The position numbers and the translations under genes are program-made. Under the pieces are notes generated by a model that saw nothing but the letters and a program-made list of their open reading frames with translations, did no database searches and had not been told where the DNA came from. From Citreicella sp. C3M06 (lineage in GTDB: Bacteria > Pseudomonadota > Alphaproteobacteria > Rhodobacterales > Rhodobacteraceae): 64,000 nucleotides of DNA. The number at the start of each line of letters is the position of its first letter. Position 1 is the first letter of the stretch. The stretch is taken from NCBI RefSeq assembly GCF_018860705.1, contig NZ_JAHKQA010000073.1, positions 90,383-154,382 of the forward strand. Direction: 5' to 3'. Below, in pieces: positions 36,374-44,996 of the stretch.

Positions 36374-37435
36374 TTACAGCAGCGCGCCGCGGATCATGTC
36401 GGCGGCAGACGGGCCCAGCGCCAGCGGCGTGTCGTGCAGAACCGCAAGCCGGGTCAGCGCCTGAAGATCGGCCTCGCCGCCGTGCGGCACGGTGGGATCG
36501 GCGAAAAAGATCACCGCGTCCAGCTCTCCGGTGGCGATCAGCGCGCCAAGCTGCTGATCCCCCCCGCGCGAGCCCCGCGACAGGCGGCGCAAGGTCAGCT
36601 GCGGCGCGGCCTCGGCGATCATTCGCCCGGTGCCGCCGGTGCAGATCAGCCGGTGACCTTCCAGCGCGCCGGCATGGCGCAGCACCCATGCGCGCAAATG
36701 CGCCTTGCGGGTATCATGCGCGGCCAGCGCGATGTTGCGCGGCGCGGTCGAGCGCGCCTGCCCCGCCTGCGTCAGCGCGAGGATGGCGCGCACCTGCGCG
36801 GCAAATCCCGGCCCTTCGGCGGGAAACGCCCCGGCCAGCGCAGCGGTGCCGACGGTAAAGCCCGCCGCGCCGGATTCGGCCGCCGCCATGATGCGCGCGT
36901 CGCTGTCGATGCTGCCCGCCATGATCACCGGCTTGCCCACCCCCACGCAGACGCTGCGCATCAGCGCCGGCACATCGCCGGCAAAGCGATAGGCCAGCAG
37001 GTCAAGCCCGTGCACATGTTCCAGATCCACCAGTTGCCGCGCGCTGTCGGTGATCGCCTCGATCGGTCCCTGCAACACGCTGGGATGGCCGGTGATCTCG
37101 CCCGCAAACGGATAATAGCGCAGCGGGTGGTCGCGGGTGACCCGGCTGACCGCTTTTGGCCGCGTGCCGCCCAGCAGGCAATCCACATCCAGCTCGACCG
37201 CCGCGCGGGCCGAGGCCAGTTCACTGGCCTCGTCAAGGCTCACCACTTCGAGATAGCTGCGCCCACCCGCCGCGCGGATCGCCTCGGCAAGGCCCTTGAG
37301 TTCGCCCAGCGGCAGGCCCACGTCCTTGAAGCCGATGTGCCGCACGCCGCCCTCAAGCGCCTCGTCGATCCGCGCCCGCGCATCCGGGATGGTGCGGTCG
37401 TTCTCGGTCAGCATCAGGATGAAATCGAAGGCCAT
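36374..37435 (-). CDS. Fusion of a TIM-barrel-like domain and methylglyoxal synthase
   Basis: A 353-residue protein with two parts. Residues about 1-225 look like a beta/alpha barrel, with alternating strand-helix pattern and a phosphate-binding style end VIMAGSIDSDARIMAA through GFTVGTAAL. I cannot name that family. Residues 234-353 form a methylglyoxal synthase domain with all expected active-site residues: H240, D241 and K244 (AAHDTRK), T266/T269 (CTGGTG), D293 (GGDQQ), D313, H318 (VPH) and D323. Methylglyoxal synthase turns dihydroxyacetone phosphate into methylglyoxal and phosphate, and is normally a stand-alone protein of 125-155 residues. The gene ends an operon of M24 hydrolase, gamma-glutamyltransferase and RidA-type protein. 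Confidence 0.82.
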   Translation of the reverse strand: MAFDFILMLTENDRTIPDARARIDEALEGGVRHIGFKDVGLPLGELKGLAEAIRAAGGRSYLEVVSLDEASELASARAAVELDVDCLLGGTRPKAVSRVTRDHPLRYYPFAGEITGHPSVLQGPIEAITDSARQLVDLEHVHGLDLLAYRFAGDVPALMRSVCVGVGKPVIMAGSIDSDARIMAAAESGAAGFTVGTAALAGAFPAEGPGFAAQVRAILALTQAGQARSTAPRNIALAAHDTRKAHLRAWVLRHAGALEGHRLICTGGTGRMIAEAAPQLTLRRLSRGSRGGDQQLGALIATGELDAVIFFADPTVPHGGEADLQALTRLAVLHDTPLALGPSAADMIRGALL

Positions 37436-37494
37436 GCGCGTCTCCCGTCACGGTTGCCCGCAAACGGTAGGGCGCGCAGCGCGCCGGGGCAATG

Positions 37495-37845
37495 TCAGAC
37501 CGCGGCCAGCACCACGATCTCGACCAGATGGCCCGCCGCAAGGCCGCTCTGCACGCAGGCGCGTTGCGGCCAATGCGCCGGATCATCGCCGATCCATGTG
37601 GTCCACGCCCGGTCCATCGCGTCTTTCTGCGCGATGTCGGTCAGGTAGATGGTCGCGCTCAGCAGGCGGGTCTTGTCGGTGCCCATCTGCCCAAGGATCT
37701 CGTCAAGGCGCGCAAGCGTGCTGGCGGTCTGCTCGAACACATCGTCCGTGTCGATCTGCGTGGTCGCAACGGCCCAGCCCATGCCGTTGTAGCTGGTGCC
37801 GGAATTGCGCCCGGTATAGGGGCCGCGAATGCGGGTGATGTCCAT
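37495..37845 (-). CDS. RidA/YjgF-family protein lacking the usual arginine
   Basis: A 116-residue member of the Rid (YjgF/YER057c) family, with SYNGMGWAVATT, the central TIYLTDI strand and the C-terminal RACVQSGLAAGHLVEIVVLAAV-like segment. RidA deaminates reactive imines and enamines using an Arg near position 105. The aligned place here is Leu, so classical RidA activity is doubtful and it may belong to a ligand-binding Rid subgroup. It lies 9 bases after the gamma-glutamyltransferase and 59 before the methylglyoxal-synthase fusion, all in one operon. Confidence 0.85.
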   Translation of the reverse strand: MDITRIRGPYTGRNSGTSYNGMGWAVATTQIDTDDVFEQTASTLARLDEILGQMGTDKTRLLSATIYLTDIAQKDAMDRAWTTWIGDDPAHWPQRACVQSGLAAGHLVEIVVLAAV

Positions 37846-37854
37846 GTGTTGCTC

Positions 37855-39639
37855 CTATCGTCCGATGGCATAGGCCTGCATCAGGCGCGGGGTCGCCGCC
37901 GCCTGTAGCATCCCGTCCGGGTGGCGCCGCGCCGCCGTCAGGCGACCGACGGTGTTGGGCGCGGCCACGATCACCTCATGCCCCTTTGCGCGCAGCGCGT
38001 CGATGACCGGCTGGCCGATGCTCGCTTCGATCATCAGGCGGCCCGGTTGCGCGCTGCGCGGATAGAACGAGCCCTGAAAGTGCTGGGAATGGAACAGCGG
38101 CGCGTCGATGCCCTGTTGCAGATCCATGCCGTGATGCACGAAGCGCAGGAACCAGACCAGCTGCCACTGGTCCTGCTGATCGCCGCCGGGGGTGCCAAAA
38201 GCCAGCAGATCGTCGCCCTTGGTGGCGATGGTCGGGGTCAGCGTGGTGCGCGGGCGCGATCCGGGCCGCAGGGTCGAGGCCAGCCCCGGATCAAGCCAGA
38301 ACATCTGCGCGCGCGAATTGAGCGCAAAGCCAAGGCCGGGGACAACCGGATTGGATTGCAGCCAGCCCCCCGACGGCGTGGCCGACACCGCGTTGCCCCA
38401 GCGATCAATGATGTCCAGATGCACCGTGTCGCCCTTGCGGTCGGTCAGATGCGCCATGGTCGGCTCGCCGGTGGCGGGGTCGGTGGCAACCTCGATGTGC
38501 CGCGCGGCGCGGGCGATGGCGGCATCGGCCCAATGCTCATAGCCGGGAATACGGCCGGGCCGCTGTTCGAGGCTGGCCTGAGGGCCGATCAGCTTTGCCC
38601 GCTCGCGGCCATAGGATTCGGACAGCAGCACGTCCATCGGAATGTCGCTGAAATCGGGATCGCCGTAATAGGCCTCGCGGTCGGCATAGGCGAGCTTGAT
38701 CGCCTCGATGACGGTATGGGTGAACTCTGCGCCCAGCGGATCCATCGCGCCAAGATCGACCGCCTTGAGGATCTGCAACGCCTGAAGCAGCACCGGCCCC
38801 TGCCCCCACGGGCCGGTCTTGTGCAGGGCCCAGCCGTGATAGTCGATGCTTGCCGGGGGCTCGTATCGCGCCTGCCAGGCTGTCAGATCCTCGCGCGACA
38901 GCAGCGCAGCATGCCGCGCGCCGGTGACATCCATCACCTTTGCCTCGGACAGGTAGTCGCAGATCGCATCGGCGACAAAACCGCTGCGCCACGCGGCACG
39001 GGCGGCGTCGATCCGGGCTTCGCGGCTGTCGCCGGGGCTTTGCGCCAGACGTTCCCATGTTGCGGCAAGTTCGGGGTTGCGGAACAGCGCCTGCGGCTGC
39101 GGGATCTCGCCGCCCGGCGTCCAGAGATCGGCGCTCGATGGCCAATGCGCGGCAAAGAAGCCAGCCAGCCCGCCAATCGCCCCCGACACCGAGGGCAGCA
39201 TCGGGTGGCCATCGCGCGCATAGCCGATGGCGGGGGTCAGCACCTCGGCCAGCTCCATGGTGCCATGATCGCGCAGCAGCAACAGCCAGCCATCCCACGC
39301 CCCGGGCACCACCGTCGCCAGCAGGCCCGAGCCGGGGATCAGCCCCTCGATGCCTTCCTGCGCCATCCGCTCGGGCGTGGCCGCCATCGGCGCGGTGCCC
39401 TGCGCACATAGCACAAGCGGCGCTTCAGACGCCGTTTTGAAGATCACCGGCAGATCGCCCGCCGGGCCGTTCAGATGCGGCTCCACCACCTGCAGGACAA
39501 ATCCCGTGGCGACGGCGGCATCAAACGCATTGCCGCCCTTTTCCAGCACCGCCATACCGACCGCAGACGCGATCCAGTGGGTCGATGTCACCACGCCAAA
39601 CGTGCCGCGGATCTCGGGCCGTGTCGTGAACCCCATCAT
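37855..39639 (-). CDS. Gamma-glutamyltransferase
   Basis: A 594-residue Ntn-hydrolase. The N-terminal large-subunit region contains STHWIASAVGMAVLEKGGNAFDAAVA. The autoprocessing nucleophile is the Thr of GDTVHLDIIDRWGNAVSATPSGG, at about residue 405, which begins the small subunit. TPTIA and FGTPGGDQQ follow. It cleaves gamma-glutamyl amides such as glutathione conjugates. No obvious signal peptide is seen, so it may be cytoplasmic, as in catabolic GGTs. The ATG at 39639 overlaps the stop of the M24 gene (ATGA), indicating coupled translation. Confidence 0.93.
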   Translation of the reverse strand: MMGFTTRPEIRGTFGVVTSTHWIASAVGMAVLEKGGNAFDAAVATGFVLQVVEPHLNGPAGDLPVIFKTASEAPLVLCAQGTAPMAATPERMAQEGIEGLIPGSGLLATVVPGAWDGWLLLLRDHGTMELAEVLTPAIGYARDGHPMLPSVSGAIGGLAGFFAAHWPSSADLWTPGGEIPQPQALFRNPELAATWERLAQSPGDSREARIDAARAAWRSGFVADAICDYLSEAKVMDVTGARHAALLSREDLTAWQARYEPPASIDYHGWALHKTGPWGQGPVLLQALQILKAVDLGAMDPLGAEFTHTVIEAIKLAYADREAYYGDPDFSDIPMDVLLSESYGRERAKLIGPQASLEQRPGRIPGYEHWADAAIARAARHIEVATDPATGEPTMAHLTDRKGDTVHLDIIDRWGNAVSATPSGGWLQSNPVVPGLGFALNSRAQMFWLDPGLASTLRPGSRPRTTLTPTIATKGDDLLAFGTPGGDQQDQWQLVWFLRFVHHGMDLQQGIDAPLFHSQHFQGSFYPRSAQPGRLMIEASIGQPVIDALRAKGHEVIVAAPNTVGRLTAARRHPDGMLQAAATPRLMQAYAIGR

Positions 39640-40808
39640 GCCACCAGCAATTCGCGCGGGCAGTCGGCAAAGCACTCTGCCCCCTGCGGCGTGACGGCAA
39701 AGGTCTCGGAGACCACCAGCCCATATGTGTCGCTCCAGAGCGCCGGAATGCAGTGGAATGTCATGTTCTCTTCCATCACCGTGGTGTCTCCGGCGCGCAG
39801 CGAACAGGTCAACTCGCCCCATGTCGGCGGAAAGCCGATGCCGACCGGATAGCCGATGCGGCTGTCCTTCTCGATGCCATGTTTGCGGATCACCGCGTCC
39901 CACGCCGCTGCCATGTCCTGACAGGCGACGCCCGGCCTGACCACGTCCAGCGCGGCCTCCAGCCCCTCGCGGATGATCTTCGTCGTCTCGACCAGCTCTG
40001 CCGGGGGCGTTCCAACGTAGACGCAGCGCGACAGTGGTGCGTGATAGCGGTGCCGGATGCCGCCCATCTCGATGTAAAAGATCTCACCCTCTTCCAGCGG
40101 CGCATCGGTCCAGCTCAGGTGCGGCGCCGAGGCGCGCTCGCCCACCATGGCGTTGGGCGGCTTGCACGGAAAGGTGCCGCCAAATTCCGGCGTGCCCGAT
40201 GTGGTCACGCGGTAAAGCTCTGCCATCACATCGCATTGCCGCACGCCGGGTTTGCACATCTGCCGCGCCGCGTCCTGCGCCAGCGCGGCGATCTGTCCGG
40301 CCTGCCGCATGTAGATCAATTCGCGCTCGGATTTCACCATGCGGCAGCGGTTGACCAGCAGAAACCCGTCATCGAATTCCCCCTGCCCCAGCCCCGCCAC
40401 AAGGATGCGATTCCACTTGGCGGTGTAATAATAATCATCCTGCTCGGCGGCGATGCGGCCCTTGTCCCAGCCCTTTTGCTTCAGCAGGTCCACAAGGTAT
40501 TGCATCGGGTGCAGCGTGTCGCTGCCAACGTATTTGTCCGGATAGGGGATGACATTTTCTTCCGCCAGATAAGCGGTGAACTTCGCCCCCACTGCATCCA
40601 TCTTGCGCCCGAACCAGAACGGCTCGGCGGCATCGACATGCACCACCACCATTTGCGGCGTATAGAACGACCAGCCGTCATAGCCGGTTAGCCAGAACTG
40701 GTTTGCCGGGTTCGACACCAGCAAGACGTCAATCCCCCGCCCCCGCATCGCCGCCTGCACCTTTGCCACGCGGGCGCGGTATTCGTCGTGTTCGAAAAGC
40801 AGCTGCAT
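39636..40808 (-). CDS. M24 'pita-bread' hydrolase, creatinase/ectoine-hydrolase-like
   Basis: A 390-residue protein with an N-terminal creatinase domain (IDVLLVSNPANQFWLTGYDGWSFY, about 20-50) and a C-terminal M24 fold. The two metal-binding Asp positions are not Asp: the segment reads FYIEMGGIRHRYHAPLSR. The later His/Glu ligands are also not evident. This points to a metal-free C-N hydrolase such as creatinase or ectoine hydrolase (DoeA) rather than an Xaa-Pro peptidase. The GYDGWSFYTPQ block resembles DoeA. It is the first gene of the four-gene operon; AAAGGACC precedes the ATG at 40808. Confidence 0.83.
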   Translation of the reverse strand: MQLLFEHDEYRARVAKVQAAMRGRGIDVLLVSNPANQFWLTGYDGWSFYTPQMVVVHVDAAEPFWFGRKMDAVGAKFTAYLAEENVIPYPDKYVGSDTLHPMQYLVDLLKQKGWDKGRIAAEQDDYYYTAKWNRILVAGLGQGEFDDGFLLVNRCRMVKSERELIYMRQAGQIAALAQDAARQMCKPGVRQCDVMAELYRVTTSGTPEFGGTFPCKPPNAMVGERASAPHLSWTDAPLEEGEIFYIEMGGIRHRYHAPLSRCVYVGTPPAELVETTKIIREGLEAALDVVRPGVACQDMAAAWDAVIRKHGIEKDSRIGYPVGIGFPPTWGELTCSLRAGDTTVMEENMTFHCIPALWSDTYGLVVSETFAVTPQGAECFADCPRELLVA

Positions 40809-41072
40809 CGGGGGTCCTTTCTGATCGTTCGCACAGGAAGGGAACCCCATCCCCGCGCAAAGTCCAGCCTCAAGCTTGCCGTTTCGCGGGCGACAGGGCA
40901 GCTTTGTGGCGACCGCCCGATCTTGCACCACAGGGCCGACCCGCCCTCACACAGGCCCCCCGCCTGCGGGCGACATTCCCGCAACGCCCCGCCGCCATCC
41001 GCATAGTCGCGCATTGGCCGATCGCCTTGCCCATGCGACAACCAGTCGAAGCACAAGCAAGCGCGGGCCGCC

Positions 41073-42332
41073 ATGAAGATCCTCTGCATCCACCAGAACT
41101 TCCCCGGACAGTACAAGCATCTCGCCCCGGCGCTGGCCGCCCGCGGGCACGAGGTCGTGGCCCTGACACTCAAGGTCAAGAAGCCGACGAAATGGCAGGG
41201 GGTCAGCATCCTGCCCTATGCGATCCGCGGCAAGTCGGCCCCCGACATCCACCCATGGCTTCAGGATTTCGAAACCAAGCTGATCCGCGCCACCTCGTGC
41301 TGCAACGGCGCGCTGGCGCTGCGCGAGCGCGGCTTCACCCCCGATGTGATCCTTGCCCATCACGGCTGGGGCGAGAGCCTGTTCCTCAAGGATGTCTGGC
41401 CGGGTGCCCGCATGGGGCTGTATTGCGAGCTCTACCACCAGAGCCTGCCCGACTTCACCGCATTCGATCCCGAATTCCAGCGCGCCCAGACCCAGTCCGA
41501 CCCGCTGCGGCTGCGGCTGAAGAACCTCAACAACCGCCTGCACGAGGAAATCATGGATGCGGGCATCTCGCCCACCGCGTTTCAGGCCGAAACCTTTCCG
41601 GACCACTGGCAAGACCGCATCACCGTCGCCCATGACGGCGTGAACACCGATCTCGTGGTGCCAAAGCCGGACGCGACGCTCGAGGTGACGGGAGGCCGTG
41701 TGCTCAGCCGCGATGACGAGGTCATCACCTTCATCAACCGCAATCTGGAACCCTACCGGGGCTATCACATCTTCATGCGCGCCCTGCCCGAACTGCTGAA
41801 GCGGCGCCCGAACGTGCAGGTGGTGCTGATCGGCGGCGACGAGGTCAGCTATGGCTCCAAAGCCCCTGACGGCAAGACATGGAAGCAGATCTTCATCGAC
41901 GAGATCGCCGAGCGCATGACCCCCGAAGACTGGGCGCGGGTGCATTTCCTTGGCCGGGTGCCCTATGAGCGCTTTCTGGCGATGATGCAGATCAGCCGGG
42001 TGCATGTCTACCTGACCTATCCCTTCGTGCTCAGCTGGTCGCTGCTTGAAGCGATGAGCGCGGAATGCGCCATCGTCGCCTCGGGCACCAAGCCGGTGCG
42101 CGAGGTGCTGAGCGAGGGCGAGACCGGCGTGATGGTCGATTTCTTCGACGTCGACGGCATCATCGAAAAAACCTGCGCCCTGCTTGACGATCCGCAGGCC
42201 CGCGCCCGCATGGGCAAGGCGGCCCGCGCCTTCGTGCGCGAGCATTACGATCTGCAGACCCGCTGCCTGCCGCGCCACATCGAGTGGGTCGAACAGCTGG
42301 CAACGCTGGCGCCGAGGCCAGTGCAGGACTGA
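41073..42332 (+). CDS. Glycosyltransferase, group 1 (GT4-type)
   Basis: A 419-residue GT-B fold glycosyltransferase with N-terminal MKILCIHQNFPGQYKHLAPAL and the C-terminal nucleotide-sugar site (VLSWSLLEAMSAECAIVASGTKPVREVL, about 317-345) with the EAM variant of the E-x7-E motif. VAHDGVNTDL precedes the linker. The acceptor is unknown. It stands alone, divergent from the M24-led operon, and is not in a polysaccharide cluster. A role in cell-surface or exopolysaccharide modification is an inference only. Confidence 0.9.
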   Translation: MKILCIHQNFPGQYKHLAPALAARGHEVVALTLKVKKPTKWQGVSILPYAIRGKSAPDIHPWLQDFETKLIRATSCCNGALALRERGFTPDVILAHHGWGESLFLKDVWPGARMGLYCELYHQSLPDFTAFDPEFQRAQTQSDPLRLRLKNLNNRLHEEIMDAGISPTAFQAETFPDHWQDRITVAHDGVNTDLVVPKPDATLEVTGGRVLSRDDEVITFINRNLEPYRGYHIFMRALPELLKRRPNVQVVLIGGDEVSYGSKAPDGKTWKQIFIDEIAERMTPEDWARVHFLGRVPYERFLAMMQISRVHVYLTYPFVLSWSLLEAMSAECAIVASGTKPVREVLSEGETGVMVDFFDVDGIIEKTCALLDDPQARARMGKAARAFVREHYDLQTRCLPRHIEWVEQLATLAPRPVQD

Positions 42333-42340
42333 GCAGCGGC

Positions 42341-43207
42341 TCAGCGCACCGCGAACGCGGCTCGGATCTTTGCGATATCGTCGGGATCTGCCTCGCCGGT
42401 CAGCAACGCAAAGATCAACTGCCAGATCTCGTTCCCGCCAAAGCGGCCAAGATCGGCATCCAGCTCGTCGCGCCCGATCGTGCCCGACCCGTCGTAATCA
42501 AGCTGCGCGACGATCCGGGCGGCGGTCTCCGGAAGTGTCTGAAAGCTCCGGAATTTCGAAGGAAGGGGCGTACGCGGCTCCATGTCCTCTGCGGTGACGC
42601 TGGCCAGTGTTGCCACGCGCAGGCCGCGTGCCAGTTCGGCGGCAGACAGGGCGCCATCCCCCGACAGGTCGAGAAACCCGAACACCGCAACCCCGCAGCC
42701 TGCGGAACCAGCGAGGCAGACCGGCACCACATCGCTCAGGTGTAGCGCGGCCAGTTCCGCCAGCAACAACGCCCCGCCCTCTACCGACAAGCCCTCACAG
42801 CGCGTGTAGGCGACTCGCTTGGCCGCGTTCATCGCCGCGTCGATCTTCTCGGCCGGAATCGGCTTCGGGTCTTCGATGAAATAGGTTGCAAGCCGTTCGC
42901 CCTCAAGCTGCACGATCTCGCTGGTATCGTCCTCGAAGACAAGGTGGATGCGATCGCCGTCATAGGCGGGGATGTCCGTGTAGGTCATCGTGTAGGTTTC
43001 GGCCGGGCCGATATAGTACAGGTCCGACGCCGGGCCCAGGATCCAGAAATTGTGACGCCCGCTCGAACAATCCGCTGCGTGCTCGGACTGCACCCAGATC
43101 CCCCGCATCGGCTCGGGCACGGTGTCCAGCCTCTGCTGCGCGTTTGCAAGCCGGACACTGCACAGCCCTGCCGCGAGGAGAAGGGCAAGGGAAAGACACC
43201 GAGACAT
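42341..43207 (-). CDS. Secreted EF-hand protein
   Basis: The 288-residue protein has a signal peptide (MSRCLSLALLLAAGLCSVRLANA) and two EF-hand loops in its C-terminal half: DLSGDGALSAAE (about 188-199) and DYDGSGTIGRDE (about 239-250), both with full sets of calcium-ligating positions. The N-terminal half (about 25-150) holds several Cys residues (HAADCSSGRHNFW) and no known domain. The ATG at 43207 follows GAGG by 6 bases and is preferred over the ATG at 43219. Calcium binding is likely; the function is unknown. It is convergent with the glycosyltransferase. Confidence 0.82.
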   Translation of the reverse strand: MSRCLSLALLLAAGLCSVRLANAQQRLDTVPEPMRGIWVQSEHAADCSSGRHNFWILGPASDLYYIGPAETYTMTYTDIPAYDGDRIHLVFEDDTSEIVQLEGERLATYFIEDPKPIPAEKIDAAMNAAKRVAYTRCEGLSVEGGALLLAELAALHLSDVVPVCLAGSAGCGVAVFGFLDLSGDGALSAAELARGLRVATLASVTAEDMEPRTPLPSKFRSFQTLPETAARIVAQLDYDGSGTIGRDELDADLGRFGGNEIWQLIFALLTGEADPDDIAKIRAAFAVR

Positions 43208-43327
43208 CGGGCACCTCATGATGGAAAACGCAAAACTGCAACCTGGGTCCGAGTTTCATCGACAGTGCAAATCCGTCAAGTCCCCGTGGCCGCCGCGGCG
43301 CCCAACCGTCGCGCCCCCGCTCGTGGC

Positions 43328-43630
43328 TTACCGCTTGCGCCGTCCACCGCTCGATCTTGCATGAAAGCTCGGTGGGCGTTTCGCCACCCATTTCAGGAAA
43401 CGCTCCATCCGGGGATGCGCCCGCAGCGCCTCGGGGGTGTTGAATTCCCGCGCCAGTTCGGCTTCGGTAAAGCTGGCGTGGATCTCGTTGTGGCAGATCT
43501 GGTGCAACAGCACGGTCGGCCCGCCTTTGCCGCCTTTCAGCTTCGGCACCAGATGGTGCAGGCTTTGCCGGGCCTCGCGCGGGATCGGGCGCAGGCATAG
43601 CGGGCAGATGGGGGCGTTCTCGTCGGTCAA
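43328..43630 (-). CDS. Small HNH-type zinc-finger nuclease-like protein
   Basis: About 100 residues from a likely TTG start at 43630 (preceded by AGAGGTGCCCGA); no ATG gives a better start. It shows the HNH layout: CPLC (about 8-11), SLHHLVPKLKGGKGG (about 24-38) and QICHNEIHASF (about 45-55). The fold matches the small stand-alone HNH family seen in many proteobacteria. A C-terminal basic tail (SSGGRRKR) may bind DNA. No methyltransferase or phage genes are adjacent. It is divergent from the flavoprotein gene. Confidence 0.78.
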   Translation of the reverse strand: MTDENAPICPLCLRPIPREARQSLHHLVPKLKGGKGGPTVLLHQICHNEIHASFTEAELAREFNTPEALRAHPRMERFLKWVAKRPPSFHARSSGGRRKR

Positions 43631-43704
43631 TCGGGCACCTCTTGCGCCGCAGGGGCGCGCAGGGCTACAGACTGGCCCCTGACCCGCTGCAATCAAGAGG
43701 CGAT

Positions 43705-44892
43705 ATGGATCAAGACAGCCCAGACGCGCTGATTGTCGGCGCAGGCCCCGCCGGGCTGATAGCGGCGGATGCGCTGGCCGCAGCCGGGCTGTCGGTGCTG
43801 ATCGCCGATCACAAACCCTCGGTGGCGCGCAAATTCCTCATGGCGGGGAAATCCGGGCTGAACCTGACCAAGGACGAACCGTTCGAAACCTTCGTTGCCG
43901 CCTACGGGCCCGCCGCCGCCGATCTGCGCCCGATGCTGGAAAGCTTCCCGCCCAGCGCCGTTCGCGGCTGGGCCGAAGGGCTGGGCCAGCCCTGCTTTAC
44001 CGGCTCCACCGGGCGGGTGTTTCCGGTCGCGATGAAGGCCTCGCCACTGCTGCGCGCCTGGGCGGCGCGGCTGGGAGCGATGGGCGTGATGACCCGCACC
44101 CGCTGGCGCTGGACGGGCTGGGACGGCGCCGCCTGCACATTCGACACGCCGGAAGGCGCCCGCGCACTGACGCCCAAAGTCACCGTGCTGGCGCTTGGAG
44201 GCGCAAGTTGGGCGCGCCTTGGCTCGGATGGCGGCTGGGCGCAGATCCTTGGTCGCGACGGCATCGCCCTCGCCCCGTTTTCACCCGCCAATGCCGGGCT
44301 GCTGATGCGCTGGTCCGCCCATATGACCCAGCATCTAGGCGCACCGCTGAAAGGCATCGCTTGGCACGCAGGCGCGCTGACCTCGCGCGGCGAAGCGGTG
44401 ATCTCGGCCCGTGGGCTCGAAGGCGGCGGGCTCTACCCGCTGACCCCGGCGCTGCGCGACGGCGCACCGCTGAGCGCCGACCTTGCCCCCGACCTGCCCC
44501 CCAACGCGCTCATCGCCAAGCTAAGCAAGCCGCGCGGCAAGCAGAGCCTGTCCAACCACCTGCGCAAACAGCTGCCCCTCGATGCGCAAACCCGCGCCCT
44601 GCTGATGGAATGCGCCCGCCCCTTGCCAAGCGATCCGCAGGCGCTGGCGAAGCTGCTCAAGGCGCTGCCCATCCCCTATGCCGGGCTGCGCCCGCTCGAC
44701 GAGGCGATCTCGACCGCCGGAGGCCTGCCCTTTGCGGCCCTCGATCAAAATCTGATGCTGACCGCCCGCCCCGGCACTTTCTGCGCCGGAGAGATGCTGG
44801 ATTGGGAAGCTCCCACCGGCGGCTACCTGCTGAATGCCTGCCTTGCCACCGGGCTTTGGGCCGGACAAGCCGCAGCACGCTTCGTCTCCTGA
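43705..44892 (+). CDS. HI0933-type FAD/NAD(P) flavoprotein (TIGR03862-like)
   Basis: A 395-residue flavoprotein with N-terminal ALIVGAGPAGLIAADALAAAG, the HI0933 signature VARKFLMAGKSGLNLT (about 43-58) and the C-terminal FCAGEMLDWEAPTGGYLLNACLATGLWAG (about 362-390). The family is of unknown physiological substrate; the better known BaiN protein is a distant relative. Start 43705 gives a standard length. A copy of the dispersed repeat follows the stop. Confidence 0.88.
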   Translation: MDQDSPDALIVGAGPAGLIAADALAAAGLSVLIADHKPSVARKFLMAGKSGLNLTKDEPFETFVAAYGPAAADLRPMLESFPPSAVRGWAEGLGQPCFTGSTGRVFPVAMKASPLLRAWAARLGAMGVMTRTRWRWTGWDGAACTFDTPEGARALTPKVTVLALGGASWARLGSDGGWAQILGRDGIALAPFSPANAGLLMRWSAHMTQHLGAPLKGIAWHAGALTSRGEAVISARGLEGGGLYPLTPALRDGAPLSADLAPDLPPNALIAKLSKPRGKQSLSNHLRKQLPLDAQTRALLMECARPLPSDPQALAKLLKALPIPYAGLRPLDEAISTAGGLPFAALDQNLMLTARPGTFCAGEMLDWEAPTGGYLLNACLATGLWAGQAAARFVS

Positions 44893-44902
44893 CGCGCCCG
44901 CA

Positions 44903-44938
44903 GCTTCATCTTGCCAGATAAACTCCCGCCGGAGGCAG
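44903..44938. repeat. Dispersed repeat, copy D (tail part only)
   Basis: The copy is inverted relative to A and B: CTTCATCTTGCCAGATAAAC followed by TCCCGCCGGAGG. The GC hairpin part is absent. It lies between the flavoprotein gene and the convergent D-amino-acid transaminase gene. Confidence 0.7.
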
Positions 44939-44948
44939 CCCACAACGC

Positions 44949-44975
44949 AAAACGGCGCCCGAAAACCGGGCGCCG
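44949..44975 (-). terminator. Terminator of the D-amino-acid transaminase gene
   Basis: Read on the minus strand, CGGCGCCCGG-TTTT-CGGGCGCCG is followed by TTTT. The stem of 9-10 pairs with a short T-run lies 22 bases after the stop codon. Confidence 0.8.
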
Positions 44976-44996
44976 CCTGTCAAACCTTTCGAAAGG

